In this document: positions 52,801-61,522 of the stretch, in pieces
Layout of the letters: each line of letters begins with the position of its first letter
Position numbering within the stretch: the stretch's first letter is position 1
Source of the DNA: Pseudarthrobacter sp. NamE5
GTDB lineage: Bacteria; Actinomycetota; Actinomycetes; Actinomycetales; Micrococcaceae
Direction of reading: 5' to 3'
DNA length: 64,000 nucleotides
Assembly (NCBI RefSeq): GCF_005796225.1
Contig: NZ_VAHO01000013.1
Coordinates: forward strand, 1 to 64,000
Translations under genes and position numbers: made by a program
Notes under the pieces: generated by a model
The model's input: the letters and a program-made list of their open reading frames with translations, nothing else
Told to the model about the DNA's origin: nothing
Database searches by the model: none

Positions 52801-53136
52801 CTAAACAGGTTACGGGTGGGGGCCGGAACGTTGCGCTGTGTGTCCGTGTACTACGACGGGGATGCGAGGGGCAGGCTATCGGCTCCTAACGAGGTCATAC
52901 GTTACTCCGGCACGTGAAGCGCAAAGATTCACAGTCGGCCAATCAAGGAACCGTTACGGGCTCTGGTTGCCAAGCAATGGCTTCGATGGGCTGACATTGC
53001 GGCTACTGCCCTAGTGTCAGCCCTGCTGTACCGCTAGTATGCCGCATGCCGATTACTAGCGGAACCGGCCAAGCTGCCGGAGGCACCCGAGGTAAGATCT
53101 ATGCGTCTACCACCTTAGAGCGGAAACGGGGCGGCA
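52801..53136 (+). other. Promoter region between metH and the AT-rich island
   Basis: 336 bp between divergent genes. It holds GGCTGACA/TGTCAGCC (52989-52996, 53015-53022) and a second inverted repeat described separately. No coding frame is credible. Confidence 0.5.
53031..53062 (+). promoter_or_regulatory. 9-bp inverted repeat upstream of the conflict-island gene
   Basis: CCGCTAGTA (53031-53039) and TACTAGCGG (53054-53062), perfect arms with a 14-nt spacer, 75 bp before the ATG at 53137. It could be an operator for island expression or a recombination-site remnant at the island border. Confidence 0.5.
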
Positions 53137-54132
53137 ATGATCGAGGAAAACGTTGCCCGTGAACTGTGGCGTGAAGCTAGAGCCCTTGGTGACACCCCCT
53201 CAGGAGAATGGACCTTTCCACTGCATGTTTGTCGCGCAGTGGCATCAAGACCTGACGGACTCGACTGGTCGTATGAGCATTTATCTGGCTGGGAGGAACT
53301 CCTTGAGCTTGACCAGTTAGTTACAGAGCTGACCCTCGAAGGAGATATAGAACCGCACCAAATCTACTCCGTTACCCTCGGGGTCCACCTCTTCGACGAG
53401 AGCTTCTATAGCGTCACCGGAGAAATTCCTTTGCCCGAGGAGAGTGAGCCGTACCGGGGTCGCCACGCTGTGCAAATGGCTGGCTTCGAAGGCGACTCTC
53501 TTGTCTTCGTAGGTTCGTGGGGGAGTCGGTGGGGCGACAATGGGTTTGGATACTTATCGCGGTCTTACTTCGAGAAGCACGTCGACCTCATTTTGGCAGT
53601 CCGCCCTGCCATTTTCGGCCCGTCACTCAAGTTGGACAATGCATGGAAGGCCTACACCTGGCAGCAAGGCCGACCAGGGCAGTTCTATCTCTCGGATCTA
53701 CGTGATTTGTGGTTCACAGAGAATGCCATTCGCGCGAAAATAGTGACCCTCAACAACACTGAGCATTCGGTAGCCCGACGTCAATTATTTGATTTCCACA
53801 ACCGCCCCTTCGAAATCGTAGAATTAAGAGTTGGAAACGAACTGTGCGGCCGCCTGCACCTCATTCACAACTTTTCCGAAGGCAAGTCACTTATTGATGA
53901 GCTGTGGGTACCCCCACAGAGTAGGAGGAATGGTTACGGGACGTATCTTGCTGAACTGGCAGTCGAATTGTCCCAAGGCAGGAGGCTTCATGCGCGCCTC
54001 CATGAAGCGGACAGCCAAGGCTATGGGTTGAGTCGCGCCGAGGACTTCGCGGATAAGGTTGGCTATACCTGCGAATATCTGAGTACCACTCGGCCAAACC
54101 TCGCCTTGGCCGCGACAAGAAAGGATTCTTGA
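53137..54132 (+). CDS. Papain-like (C1A) remnant fused to a GNAT domain
   Basis: 331 residues from ATG 53137; an in-frame stop precedes it, so no longer start is possible. Residues about 85-150 (GRHAVQMAGFEGDSLVFVGS then WGSRWGDNGFGYLSRSYFEK) match the C-terminal half of papain-type peptidases with the catalytic His at about 110. However, the usual Asn of NSWG is Gly, and the catalytic Cys half is absent. Residues about 215-331 are an acetyltransferase domain (VPPQSRRNGYGTYLAELAVE). It lies 6 bp before the next gene. Base composition is more AT-rich than the flanks. Confidence 0.7.
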   Translation: MIEENVARELWREARALGDTPSGEWTFPLHVCRAVASRPDGLDWSYEHLSGWEELLELDQLVTELTLEGDIEPHQIYSVTLGVHLFDESFYSVTGEIPLPEESEPYRGRHAVQMAGFEGDSLVFVGSWGSRWGDNGFGYLSRSYFEKHVDLILAVRPAIFGPSLKLDNAWKAYTWQQGRPGQFYLSDLRDLWFTENAIRAKIVTLNNTEHSVARRQLFDFHNRPFEIVELRVGNELCGRLHLIHNFSEGKSLIDELWVPPQSRRNGYGTYLAELAVELSQGRRLHARLHEADSQGYGLSRAEDFADKVGYTCEYLSTTRPNLALAATRKDS

Positions 54133-54138
54133 CCAGAC

Positions 54139-54510
54139 ATGGCCGACTTTACATTACGTCCTGGCAATCCATACGACTTCTCCACTGAGGAGCTTGAAGA
54201 GCTAAAGCTGTTTATATCGTCGCAAGTTCCGAATGCTGACTTCGACGTAGTCAGTGAAGCTGAGCATGGTTACGGAGTCACACTTTACGAAGTGATTCAG
54301 GTTATAGCTGACGTTCGCGGCGCCGGGGGCGATCTCCTGATTGGCGCCTTGGTCATGTGGCTACAAAATCGATGGAAGCAGGAGAGGACGTCAGGTCGCC
54401 GCCCACGGCCACGTTCTATAGTCATCTTCGATGAAGATGGGAAAAAATTACGGACTATCGATATAGATGAACCAGACGGAGACCCACAGGAACGCCGGGA
54501 TAACGATTGA
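54139..54510 (+). CDS. Small EACC1-like protein (effector-associated component)
   Basis: 123 residues. Predicted layout: an N-terminal strand/helix, a hydrophobic helix with a glycine turn (GAGGDLLIGALVMWLQNRWK, about 70-89), a basic linker, then a strand pair IVIFDEDGKKLRTIDIDEP. This resembles the EACC1 family, small components of actinobacterial multi-gene conflict systems that pair with peptidase or other effectors. Assignment rests on pattern only. It is probably coupled to the preceding fusion gene. Confidence 0.45.
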   Translation: MADFTLRPGNPYDFSTEELEELKLFISSQVPNADFDVVSEAEHGYGVTLYEVIQVIADVRGAGGDLLIGALVMWLQNRWKQERTSGRRPRPRSIVIFDEDGKKLRTIDIDEPDGDPQERRDND

Positions 54511-54615
54511 TCAACTTGCTAAGTGGTCCGCGACCGGCGGTAACCTGGTGGTACCTGCATTGTATGTGATGGTGATGCTAAAGCCTTTTATACGGCGCAT
54601 AGCTCTGACCGTGGT

Positions 54616-55770
54616 TCAGGATAAGAGCCGCTTAATCCATGCAACCCAAGCGGTTATAGTCGCTTTATCGCGGTCCTTAATAAGGCGCATATGTGAAAGC
54701 CGGTTTCGAATGGGGAGAACTTCGAATGCGAACCTCTGCCACGTGGAATCGGTTATCCCCAGCCCTGCATAGTTATTGGACCTCACAACTTCCAAGAGCT
54801 CGCCCAAGCTCATCCATTCTATAGGGTCACGTAACTCTGCAACGCTCAGGGCCGTGAGGTATGCGTCACCATTAGCCCTCTTAACGAGCTTTTCAGCTAG
54901 ATCGCCATGGTTGGCGACTTGCTTACGCCAACGACCTTGATGCCGCTCAATCGCTGCGTTGCGCAGTGACCGTCGAATCATTCGTTCTATCGTGAAAAGG
55001 CCATCCGCTACTTCGCGCCAATCGTCCTGCGGCAAGACCACATCAGCTAAGGCATGAGCGAGAGCTTCACGAAATTCATTAATTCTGTTGGGCACCGCAA
55101 AGACATAATCGCCGTCCTCATTCGTCCTGAGTAGTCCGGCCCCACGTAGCGCCTCACTCTGCGCAACATCAAGGTGCTTGATCATGTCCGCACTCTTGGT
55201 CTCCGTTTCATATAAGGCATGATCAAGGCTGGCGAGAGTTCCGACACCAAGTTCTCTCAGGGAATGATGAAATACTTCCGCGCAGTCTCGCTTCTCGATT
55301 CCAACCGCAGGAAGCAAGTAACCAGGCGGCTTCTGGTCTCCCTCAAAACTCTCACATTCTTCAGCGGCGAGAAGCGGCAAATGAAATACGCTGGCATCCT
55401 CGATTATCGAACTGCCAGGTACCTTCGGGAAAGCAACCCTAGGCGCCCGGGAAACTAGACAAACATCGACCCCAACTTCCATTACTTCACTGATCACTTT
55501 TCGAAGAACACCAAGAGGATGACTGGAAGATCGCCCAGGCGCGGTCATCACTTCGAAATCCGTGATTACGAGAATCCCTTCTTGGGGTAACTCAGTTGGC
55601 GCACCGGCACAAAGCTCCTCTGCCGTTACGCACCGTCCTCCGAGGTTTGCCAAGAAGTCCTCTCGGAGCACCTCAAAAACGATCCCGAGTTGTATAAACA
55701 GGAGGCCTCGCCGCTTGACCTTATTCCTCGCCTGCTTACTACGAACCAGAGCTGCTTCGGCCGAAGTCAT
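54616..55770 (-). CDS. HEPN-domain protein of the ATPase pair
   Basis: 384 residues. An N-terminal alpha/beta domain (about 1-150, GILVITDFEVM and VGVDVCLVSRAP) is followed by a winged-helix-like middle (DMIKHLDVAQSEALRGAGLL, about 195-230). The C-terminal region (about 300-384) is Swt1-like HEPN with the R-x4-H motif in LPIRNRLSHMRL, the RNase signature. Its ATG overlaps the stop of the ATPase gene (ATGA), so the two proteins are made together. HEPN proteins are frequent RNA-cutting effectors of toxin-antitoxin and abortive infection systems. Confidence 0.7.
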   Translation of the reverse strand: MTSAEAALVRSKQARNKVKRRGLLFIQLGIVFEVLREDFLANLGGRCVTAEELCAGAPTELPQEGILVITDFEVMTAPGRSSSHPLGVLRKVISEVMEVGVDVCLVSRAPRVAFPKVPGSSIIEDASVFHLPLLAAEECESFEGDQKPPGYLLPAVGIEKRDCAEVFHHSLRELGVGTLASLDHALYETETKSADMIKHLDVAQSEALRGAGLLRTNEDGDYVFAVPNRINEFREALAHALADVVLPQDDWREVADGLFTIERMIRRSLRNAAIERHQGRWRKQVANHGDLAEKLVKRANGDAYLTALSVAELRDPIEWMSLGELLEVVRSNNYAGLGITDSTWQRFAFEVLPIRNRLSHMRLIKDRDKATITAWVAWIKRLLS

Positions 55771-57515
55771 TGCAGTTGCAGAACAGGTGTCAGCTCGAAG
55801 GCATGGTCATCGCGCTGGACCAAGCCAAGATTCAGTAAGTGCCCTAGCGCCAAGGGTTCGTCCCTGGCCATTGACGCAAAAAGGTCAGGTTCATCGCGCA
55901 GTACGTCGAGCAGGAATGCCTCATCCGGATAGTAGCGCTTAACATGGTCAACCATCTCGCGCATGTTCCCAGCGATTGCCAGTCGCCAATCCTCAAGTGC
56001 TCCCAAGACGTTCGCTCGCCTCATTTTTCGGTGAAACACATCAGCAGGCAATGTGCCTACAACGTGGGAGGCAAGATGCCGGTACAGAAACGCATGGCCA
56101 CCCGATGCTTGGTAGAGAGCCTCAAGGGCCCCTTCTTCAAGAGTAATTCCCATTTTTTGTCCAACTGACCGTGCTAAGTCGTCGGCCTCAGCCCGCTCAA
56201 AAGGGGCAAGGAAGTGTGCTTTGGCCCATGAAAAAAGCGGATTCGGCCGTCCATACAGCCTGCCGCTTTCGACAATGGCACTTGTCAGCCCTGACAGGAC
56301 AAAGGTGAAGTTCGAGTTCTCTTGAACGAGACTGCGGAGGGCACCAAGCATTTGGGCGACTGAAGCCATGTCCCCCTCTTGGACATCGATTCTGTCCGAG
56401 GGAGTCAAGTACTCAATTTCATCGAGCATCAAAACAACGCTTACGTCTTTTTCCGCCAACTTACGTAGTACGTTCTGGACGGCCCTCTTGAAGTCTGGAA
56501 TGCCGTACTCTTGAGGAAGGCTGGTAAGGGGTTGTGTCCGTAAATCCCGCGCTCGCAATTCTACTAATAAATCTGCAGTTAAGTCACGGAGCAAATCTGG
56601 AACTGGGTCGTCAGGAGGCGATGGTAGGCTTTCCAAATCCCTGAGGATTACAATCGTATTGGCGTCAGACATATTTCGAGACAGTTCGGAAAGAACACTA
56701 GTTTTTCCGGCTTTACGAAGACCAAACAAGCCAGCTACGCGCTGATTTTTGACATCGTCTCGCAGATTTTGCAGTAAAATACGACGGCCAAAAAACCGCT
56801 CCCCTTGAACGGGGGTTGTTTCGTAAAATAGGTCCCTGGCAAAGATATAGTCGCGGAGCAAAGAAATGAACGCAATTGGATTCTCATCGTCAGTGAAATC
56901 CAATGGGATCGTGAGGAACTTCCCGGAAGACCAGTCGTCCAGCTTTTCGCGGAGTCTAGGATCGGGCGACCAAAAAAACATTATGTCCGGCGTGATTTCG
57001 CGGCGCGATTCTCGCAACACCTTGCGAGCTGCGTTATATGTTCTTATTTGCAGGTCGGGATGCGGGCTATAGAAGAACAAAACTTCCCGCGTCAACCCAA
57101 ATCCAGTTTCAATTGCTCCGCTGAATCGCACAAACGCAGTGAAGCAACCTTCAAACGAGCGGATGTTACATTCAGATGCGTAAACGTACTGGGACCCAAG
57201 CTTTGCTAGAGCCTCTTGATGCTCCTTCGCAACGCTAAAACTCCTCTTCAACCGCTCAATGTTCGCCAAGGTATCGGGGTAACTTACCGGTTTGACGGCC
57301 CCGGCATTCCACCCTAGTTGGCGGTCGGTCGTGGAGGCTGAAAAGACATTTCCAGCAGGTTGACCAAGGGCTTCCCTCAACTTGGCCACTGCGTCCGCGT
57401 CGATCATACTCGAGGCGCTGGGAACGATGATGCCAATTTTCGCGAGCTGCCCAATAACCATTGTCGAAGACAGTCCTAACTGTTTCGCAATCTCGTGGAC
57501 ACGCTCTCTAACCAC
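55767..57515 (-). CDS. STAND-like P-loop ATPase with IF2-N-terminal-type domain
   Basis: 582 residues from GTG 57515, chosen because AGAGGG lies 7 bases upstream; a longer frame to 57605 has no ribosome binding site. Residues about 2-48 resemble the IF2_N helical domain (VHEIAKQLGLSSTMVIGQLA, KIGIIVPSASSMIDADAV). A middle alpha/beta domain (about 85-215) is followed by an ATPase: FFGRRILLQNL, Walker A GLRKAGKTS at about 265, Walker B VVLMLDEIEYL at about 361, then a helical/winged C-terminus. It is the likely sensor and switch for the HEPN partner. Confidence 0.75.
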   Translation of the reverse strand: MVRERVHEIAKQLGLSSTMVIGQLAKIGIIVPSASSMIDADAVAKLREALGQPAGNVFSASTTDRQLGWNAGAVKPVSYPDTLANIERLKRSFSVAKEHQEALAKLGSQYVYASECNIRSFEGCFTAFVRFSGAIETGFGLTREVLFFYSPHPDLQIRTYNAARKVLRESRREITPDIMFFWSPDPRLREKLDDWSSGKFLTIPLDFTDDENPIAFISLLRDYIFARDLFYETTPVQGERFFGRRILLQNLRDDVKNQRVAGLFGLRKAGKTSVLSELSRNMSDANTIVILRDLESLPSPPDDPVPDLLRDLTADLLVELRARDLRTQPLTSLPQEYGIPDFKRAVQNVLRKLAEKDVSVVLMLDEIEYLTPSDRIDVQEGDMASVAQMLGALRSLVQENSNFTFVLSGLTSAIVESGRLYGRPNPLFSWAKAHFLAPFERAEADDLARSVGQKMGITLEEGALEALYQASGGHAFLYRHLASHVVGTLPADVFHRKMRRANVLGALEDWRLAIAGNMREMVDHVKRYYPDEAFLLDVLRDEPDLFASMARDEPLALGHLLNLGLVQRDDHAFELTPVLQLQ

Positions 57516-57626
57516 TGGCCTACCCTCTTTTGGATCAATTGGATGATCACTGCATCGTACTGGATGGTCGGAACTACTTGAGGGCGACACTGGCCGGCAC
57601 GTCATATGGAGTAGACCGATATGCCA

Positions 57627-59660
57627 TTAAACCTCCGCCGCAGGCGCCGCGAACTGGGCCTCGTACAGCCGCGCGTATGCCCCGCCGGCAGCCAGCAGTG
57701 AGGCGTGCGTCCCCTGCTCCACGATCTGCCCGGCCTCCAGCACCAGGATGAGGTCGGCGTCGCGGATCGTGGACAGGCGGTGGGCAATCACAAACGAAGT
57801 CCGGTCGCTCCTCAAAGCACTCATTGCCTTCTGCACCAGCACCTCGGTCCGCGTATCTACCGAAGACGTCGCCTCGTCCAAAATCAATACAGAGGGCCGG
57901 GCCAGGAACGCGCGCGCAATCGTCAGCAGCTGTTTCTCGCCGGCAGACACGTTCCCACCTTCGTCCTCCAGCAGCGTGTCGTACCCGTCAGGCAGCGAAC
58001 GCACGAACCGGTCCACGTACGTCGCCCGCGCCGCCTCCAGGATCTCGGCTTCAGTAGCCCCAGGCCGCCCGTACGCAATGTTGTCCCGGATGGTGCCCGC
58101 GAACAGCCACGTATCCTGCAGCACCATCCCCATCCGCGAGCGCAGCTCGCGCCGCGGGACCGAGGTGACGTCCACGCCGTCGAGCGTTATCCGACCCGCG
58201 TCCAGCTCGTAGAATCGCATCATCAGGTTCACCAGCGTCGTCTTGCCCGCCCCGGTGGGTCCCACAATCGCCACCGTCTGCCCCGGCTCCGCCACCAAAG
58301 ACAGCCCGGAGATCAGCGGCTTGTCCGGCGAATACGAGAACGACACGTCCTCAAACACCAGCCGCCCCCGCCCAAACACCGGCCCAGCAGAAGCAGGAGG
58401 CTCAACAGACTCCTCCTCCTCATCCAATAGTGAGAACACCCGCTCGGCCGACGCCACCCCGGACTGCAGCACGTTCGCCATGGACCCAAGCTGCGCCAGC
58501 GGCATGGTGAACTGCCGCGAGTACTGGATGAACGCCTGCACGTCGCCCAGCTGCATCGCCCCGGACGCCACCTGCAGCCCGCCCACCACGGCGATCCCCA
58601 CGTACACCAGGTTCCCGATGAACGTCATGGCCGGCATGATCAGCCCGGAAATGAACTGGGCACCAAAACTGGCCGAGTACAGCTCCGCGTTCTTCTGCCG
58701 GAACCGCTCCCCCACCTCCTGCTGCCGGCCGAACACCTTCACCAGCGCATGCCCGGTGTACGTCTCCTCGATCTGCCCGTTCAGCTCCCCCGTGTGCTTC
58801 CACTGCGCCACAAACAGCTTCTGCGAGCGCTTGGCAATCAGCGCCGTCAGCCCCAGCGTCAGCGGAATGGTCACCAGCGCGATCAGCGCCAGCGTGGGCG
58901 AAAGGATGAACATCATCACCAGCACGCCAACCACCGTCAGCAATGAGGAAACAACCTGGCTGATGGTCTGCTGCAGGCTCTGGGAGATGTTGTCCACGTC
59001 GTTCGTGACCCGGCTGAGCAGCTCGCCGCGCTGGATCGAGTCGAAATACCGCAGCGGCAGCCGGTTGATCTTCGCCTCGATCCGCTCCCGCAGCCCGAAC
59101 ACCGTCCGCTGCACCACCCCGTTCAGCACAAACGCCTGCACCCACATAAACGCCGACGACAACACATACAGCACCAGCGCCCACGTCAGCACACTGCCCA
59201 GCGCCGCGAAGTCGATCCCCTGCCCCGGCGCCAGGTCCATGGCACTGAGCATGTCCGCGCGCTGCCCCTCCCCGGACGCCCGCAGCTGCGCAAGCACCTG
59301 CTCCTTGGTGGCCCCGGCCTGCAGCTCCCGGGACACCACGCCGGCGAAGATCAGGTTGGTGCCCTCGCCCAGCAGCCGCGGCCCGATCACGGACAGCGCC
59401 ACCCCGGCCACCGCCGTCGCGAACACCAGCATCAGCCACGCCCGCTCCGGCCGCAGCGTCCCCATCAGCCGCTTGGCCGACGGCCAGAAGTTCATCGGCT
59501 TCTCCGCCGGGACGTTCATCCCCGCGAACGGCCCGCCGCGTCCCGGCCCGCCTGCCGGACGGGGAATGCGGACGACGTCGGGAGTTGCCGTTTTGGCCCC
59601 GGGCGCGGTTTCAGCGGTGGTTCCTGGAGCGCCCAAGGGCGGGCGGTGCGGCGCGCTCAT
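57627..59660 (-). CDS. ABC exporter half-transporter, catalytic-site subunit
   Basis: 677 residues with an N-terminal Pro/Ala-rich tail (1-60) and six transmembrane helices. NBD: Walker A IVGPTGAGKTT, Walker B SVLILDEATSSVD with the catalytic Glu, and a non-standard signature NVSAGEKQLL instead of LSGGQ. The partner has the complementary defect, the hallmark of heterodimeric exporters such as BmrCD/TM287-288. Drug, peptide or lipid export is likely. It overlaps the partner gene (ATGA) and ends 110 bp from the ATPase island. Confidence 0.92.
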   Translation of the reverse strand: MSAPHRPPLGAPGTTAETAPGAKTATPDVVRIPRPAGGPGRGGPFAGMNVPAEKPMNFWPSAKRLMGTLRPERAWLMLVFATAVAGVALSVIGPRLLGEGTNLIFAGVVSRELQAGATKEQVLAQLRASGEGQRADMLSAMDLAPGQGIDFAALGSVLTWALVLYVLSSAFMWVQAFVLNGVVQRTVFGLRERIEAKINRLPLRYFDSIQRGELLSRVTNDVDNISQSLQQTISQVVSSLLTVVGVLVMMFILSPTLALIALVTIPLTLGLTALIAKRSQKLFVAQWKHTGELNGQIEETYTGHALVKVFGRQQEVGERFRQKNAELYSASFGAQFISGLIMPAMTFIGNLVYVGIAVVGGLQVASGAMQLGDVQAFIQYSRQFTMPLAQLGSMANVLQSGVASAERVFSLLDEEEESVEPPASAGPVFGRGRLVFEDVSFSYSPDKPLISGLSLVAEPGQTVAIVGPTGAGKTTLVNLMMRFYELDAGRITLDGVDVTSVPRRELRSRMGMVLQDTWLFAGTIRDNIAYGRPGATEAEILEAARATYVDRFVRSLPDGYDTLLEDEGGNVSAGEKQLLTIARAFLARPSVLILDEATSSVDTRTEVLVQKAMSALRSDRTSFVIAHRLSTIRDADLILVLEAGQIVEQGTHASLLAAGGAYARLYEAQFAAPAAEV

Positions 59661-61405
59661 ACCGTCTCCTCCGCCGCCAGCTGCGAGTTCACAATCTCGC
59701 GGTACGTCTCGGACGTCTCCAGCAGCTCACGGTGTGTTCCGCGCCCCACGATCCTGCCGTCGTCGAGCACTAGAATCTGGTCCGCGTCCACAATGCTGGA
59801 GACGCGCTGGGCGATGATCACCAGCGTGGCGCCGGCGGTGCTGCGCTTGAGGGCCTGCCGGAGCCGGGCGTCCGTGCCGGTGTCCAGGGAGGAGAACGAG
59901 TCGTCGAAGATGTACAGCTCGGGCCGCTTCACCAGGGCCCGGGCGATGGCTAGCCGCTGCCGCTGCCCGCCAGAGACGTTGGTGCCGCCCTGGCTGATGG
60001 GTGCGTCCAGTCCCTCCTCCATCCGCTCCACGAAGTCGCGGGCCTGGGCGATCTCCAGCGCGGTCCAGAGCTCGTCCTCGGTGGCGTCCGGCTTGCCGTA
60101 GAGCAGGTTGCTGCGGACGGTGCCGCTGAACAGGTAGGGCCGCTGCGGGACCAGGCCGATGTGCCCCCAGAGCAGGTCCGGGTGCAGCTCGCGGACATCC
60201 ACGCCGTTCATCCGGACCGATCCTTCGGTGGCGTCGAAGAGTCTCGGCATGAGGTTCACCAGGGTGGTTTTTCCGGCGCCGGTGCTGCCGATGATCGCCG
60301 TCGTCTGCCCGGCTTTGGCGGTAAAGCTGATCCCGGTGAGGACGGGCTGGTCGGCACCCGGGTAGGCGAATCCGACGTCGTCCATCTCCAACTCGGCGCC
60401 CCGGCGGCCGTCCTGTCCCGCCGTCGTACTCACTGGATGAAGTGGCGGCCGGACGCTCGACTCTGTCCGCAGCACCTCCCCGATCCGGTCCCCGGATACC
60501 GCGGCGCGCGGGATCATCACCGCCATGAAGGTGGCCATCATGACGGACATCAGGATCTGCAGCAGGTAGCTCAGGAACGCGATGAGCGTGCCCACCTGCA
60601 TGGAGCCGTCCTGGATGCGGAAGGCGCCGAACCAGATCACGGCCACGGACGAGACGTTCAGCACCAGCATGACCAACGGGAACGCGAGCGCCATGAGCCG
60701 GCCGGCGCGCAGGGCGGTGTCCGTGACGTCCTCGTTGGCGCGGGCGAAACGTTCGGTTTCAATGTCCTCGCGGACGAAGGCGCGGACTACGCGAATGCCG
60801 GTGAGCTGCTCACGGAGGACCCGGTTCACGGTGTCGATCCGCTTCTGCATCTTCCGGAACAGCGGCACCATCCGGACGGTGATCAGGCCGACGGCGACCA
60901 GCAGCACCGGGACCGCGACGGCGATCAGCCAGGACAGCTGGGCGTCCTGCCGCACCGCCATGATCACGCCGCCGATGCTGAGCATGGGCGCGGTGACCAG
61001 CATGGTGGCGGACATCAGGACGAGCGTCTGGACCTGCTGGACGTCGTTGGTGGACCGGGTGATCAGGCTGGGCGCGCCGAACCTGGTGACCTCCTGTTCG
61101 GAAAACTCCCCCACCCGTTTGAAGATGGCGTCCCGCAGGTCCCGGCCCACGCCCATGGCAGCCTTCGCCGCGAAGTACACCGCGGTAACCGCGCACACGA
61201 TCTGCATCAGGGTGATCCCCAGCATCACTCCGCCCAGGCTCAGGATGTAGCCGATGTTCCCCTTGGCCACACCCTCGTCGATGATGTCTGCGTTCAGGGT
61301 GGGCAGGTACAGGGACGCGATGGACTGTGCCAGCTGGAAAATGACGACGGCGGCCAGCAGCTTCCGGTGCGGCCGGACGTATTCAACAAGCAGCTTCCAG
61401 AGCAA
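59657..61405 (-). CDS. ABC exporter half-transporter, degenerate-site subunit
   Basis: 582 residues with six transmembrane helices. NBD: Walker A IIGSTGAGKTT, signature NVSGGQRQRL, and Walker B YIFDDSFSSLD with Asp replacing the catalytic Glu. With the overlapping downstream gene it forms a heterodimer with one active and one degenerate ATP site. Start ATG 61405. Confidence 0.93.
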   Translation of the reverse strand: MLWKLLVEYVRPHRKLLAAVVIFQLAQSIASLYLPTLNADIIDEGVAKGNIGYILSLGGVMLGITLMQIVCAVTAVYFAAKAAMGVGRDLRDAIFKRVGEFSEQEVTRFGAPSLITRSTNDVQQVQTLVLMSATMLVTAPMLSIGGVIMAVRQDAQLSWLIAVAVPVLLVAVGLITVRMVPLFRKMQKRIDTVNRVLREQLTGIRVVRAFVREDIETERFARANEDVTDTALRAGRLMALAFPLVMLVLNVSSVAVIWFGAFRIQDGSMQVGTLIAFLSYLLQILMSVMMATFMAVMIPRAAVSGDRIGEVLRTESSVRPPLHPVSTTAGQDGRRGAELEMDDVGFAYPGADQPVLTGISFTAKAGQTTAIIGSTGAGKTTLVNLMPRLFDATEGSVRMNGVDVRELHPDLLWGHIGLVPQRPYLFSGTVRSNLLYGKPDATEDELWTALEIAQARDFVERMEEGLDAPISQGGTNVSGGQRQRLAIARALVKRPELYIFDDSFSSLDTGTDARLRQALKRSTAGATLVIIAQRVSSIVDADQILVLDDGRIVGRGTHRELLETSETYREIVNSQLAAEETV

Positions 61406-61522
61406 GGGCGGCTCCTGACTCCCAGCGTCACGGGCAGGTGGCGCGAAGGTCAGTTTACGTCCGGAGGCCGGGGTGGAGCCGCGGATGCTCGCGAGAAATT
61501 GTCCTGGACCTCCGCTTCCCTG

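Noticed and set aside
54467..54772. 101-codon frame between the convergent island genes
   Set aside because: Runs into the HEPN gene 3' end on the opposite strand, no good ribosome binding site, no conserved features.
58243..59817. 524-codon plus-strand frame opposite the ABC exporter
   Set aside because: Antisense shadow; Ser/Thr/Pro-rich, no domain.
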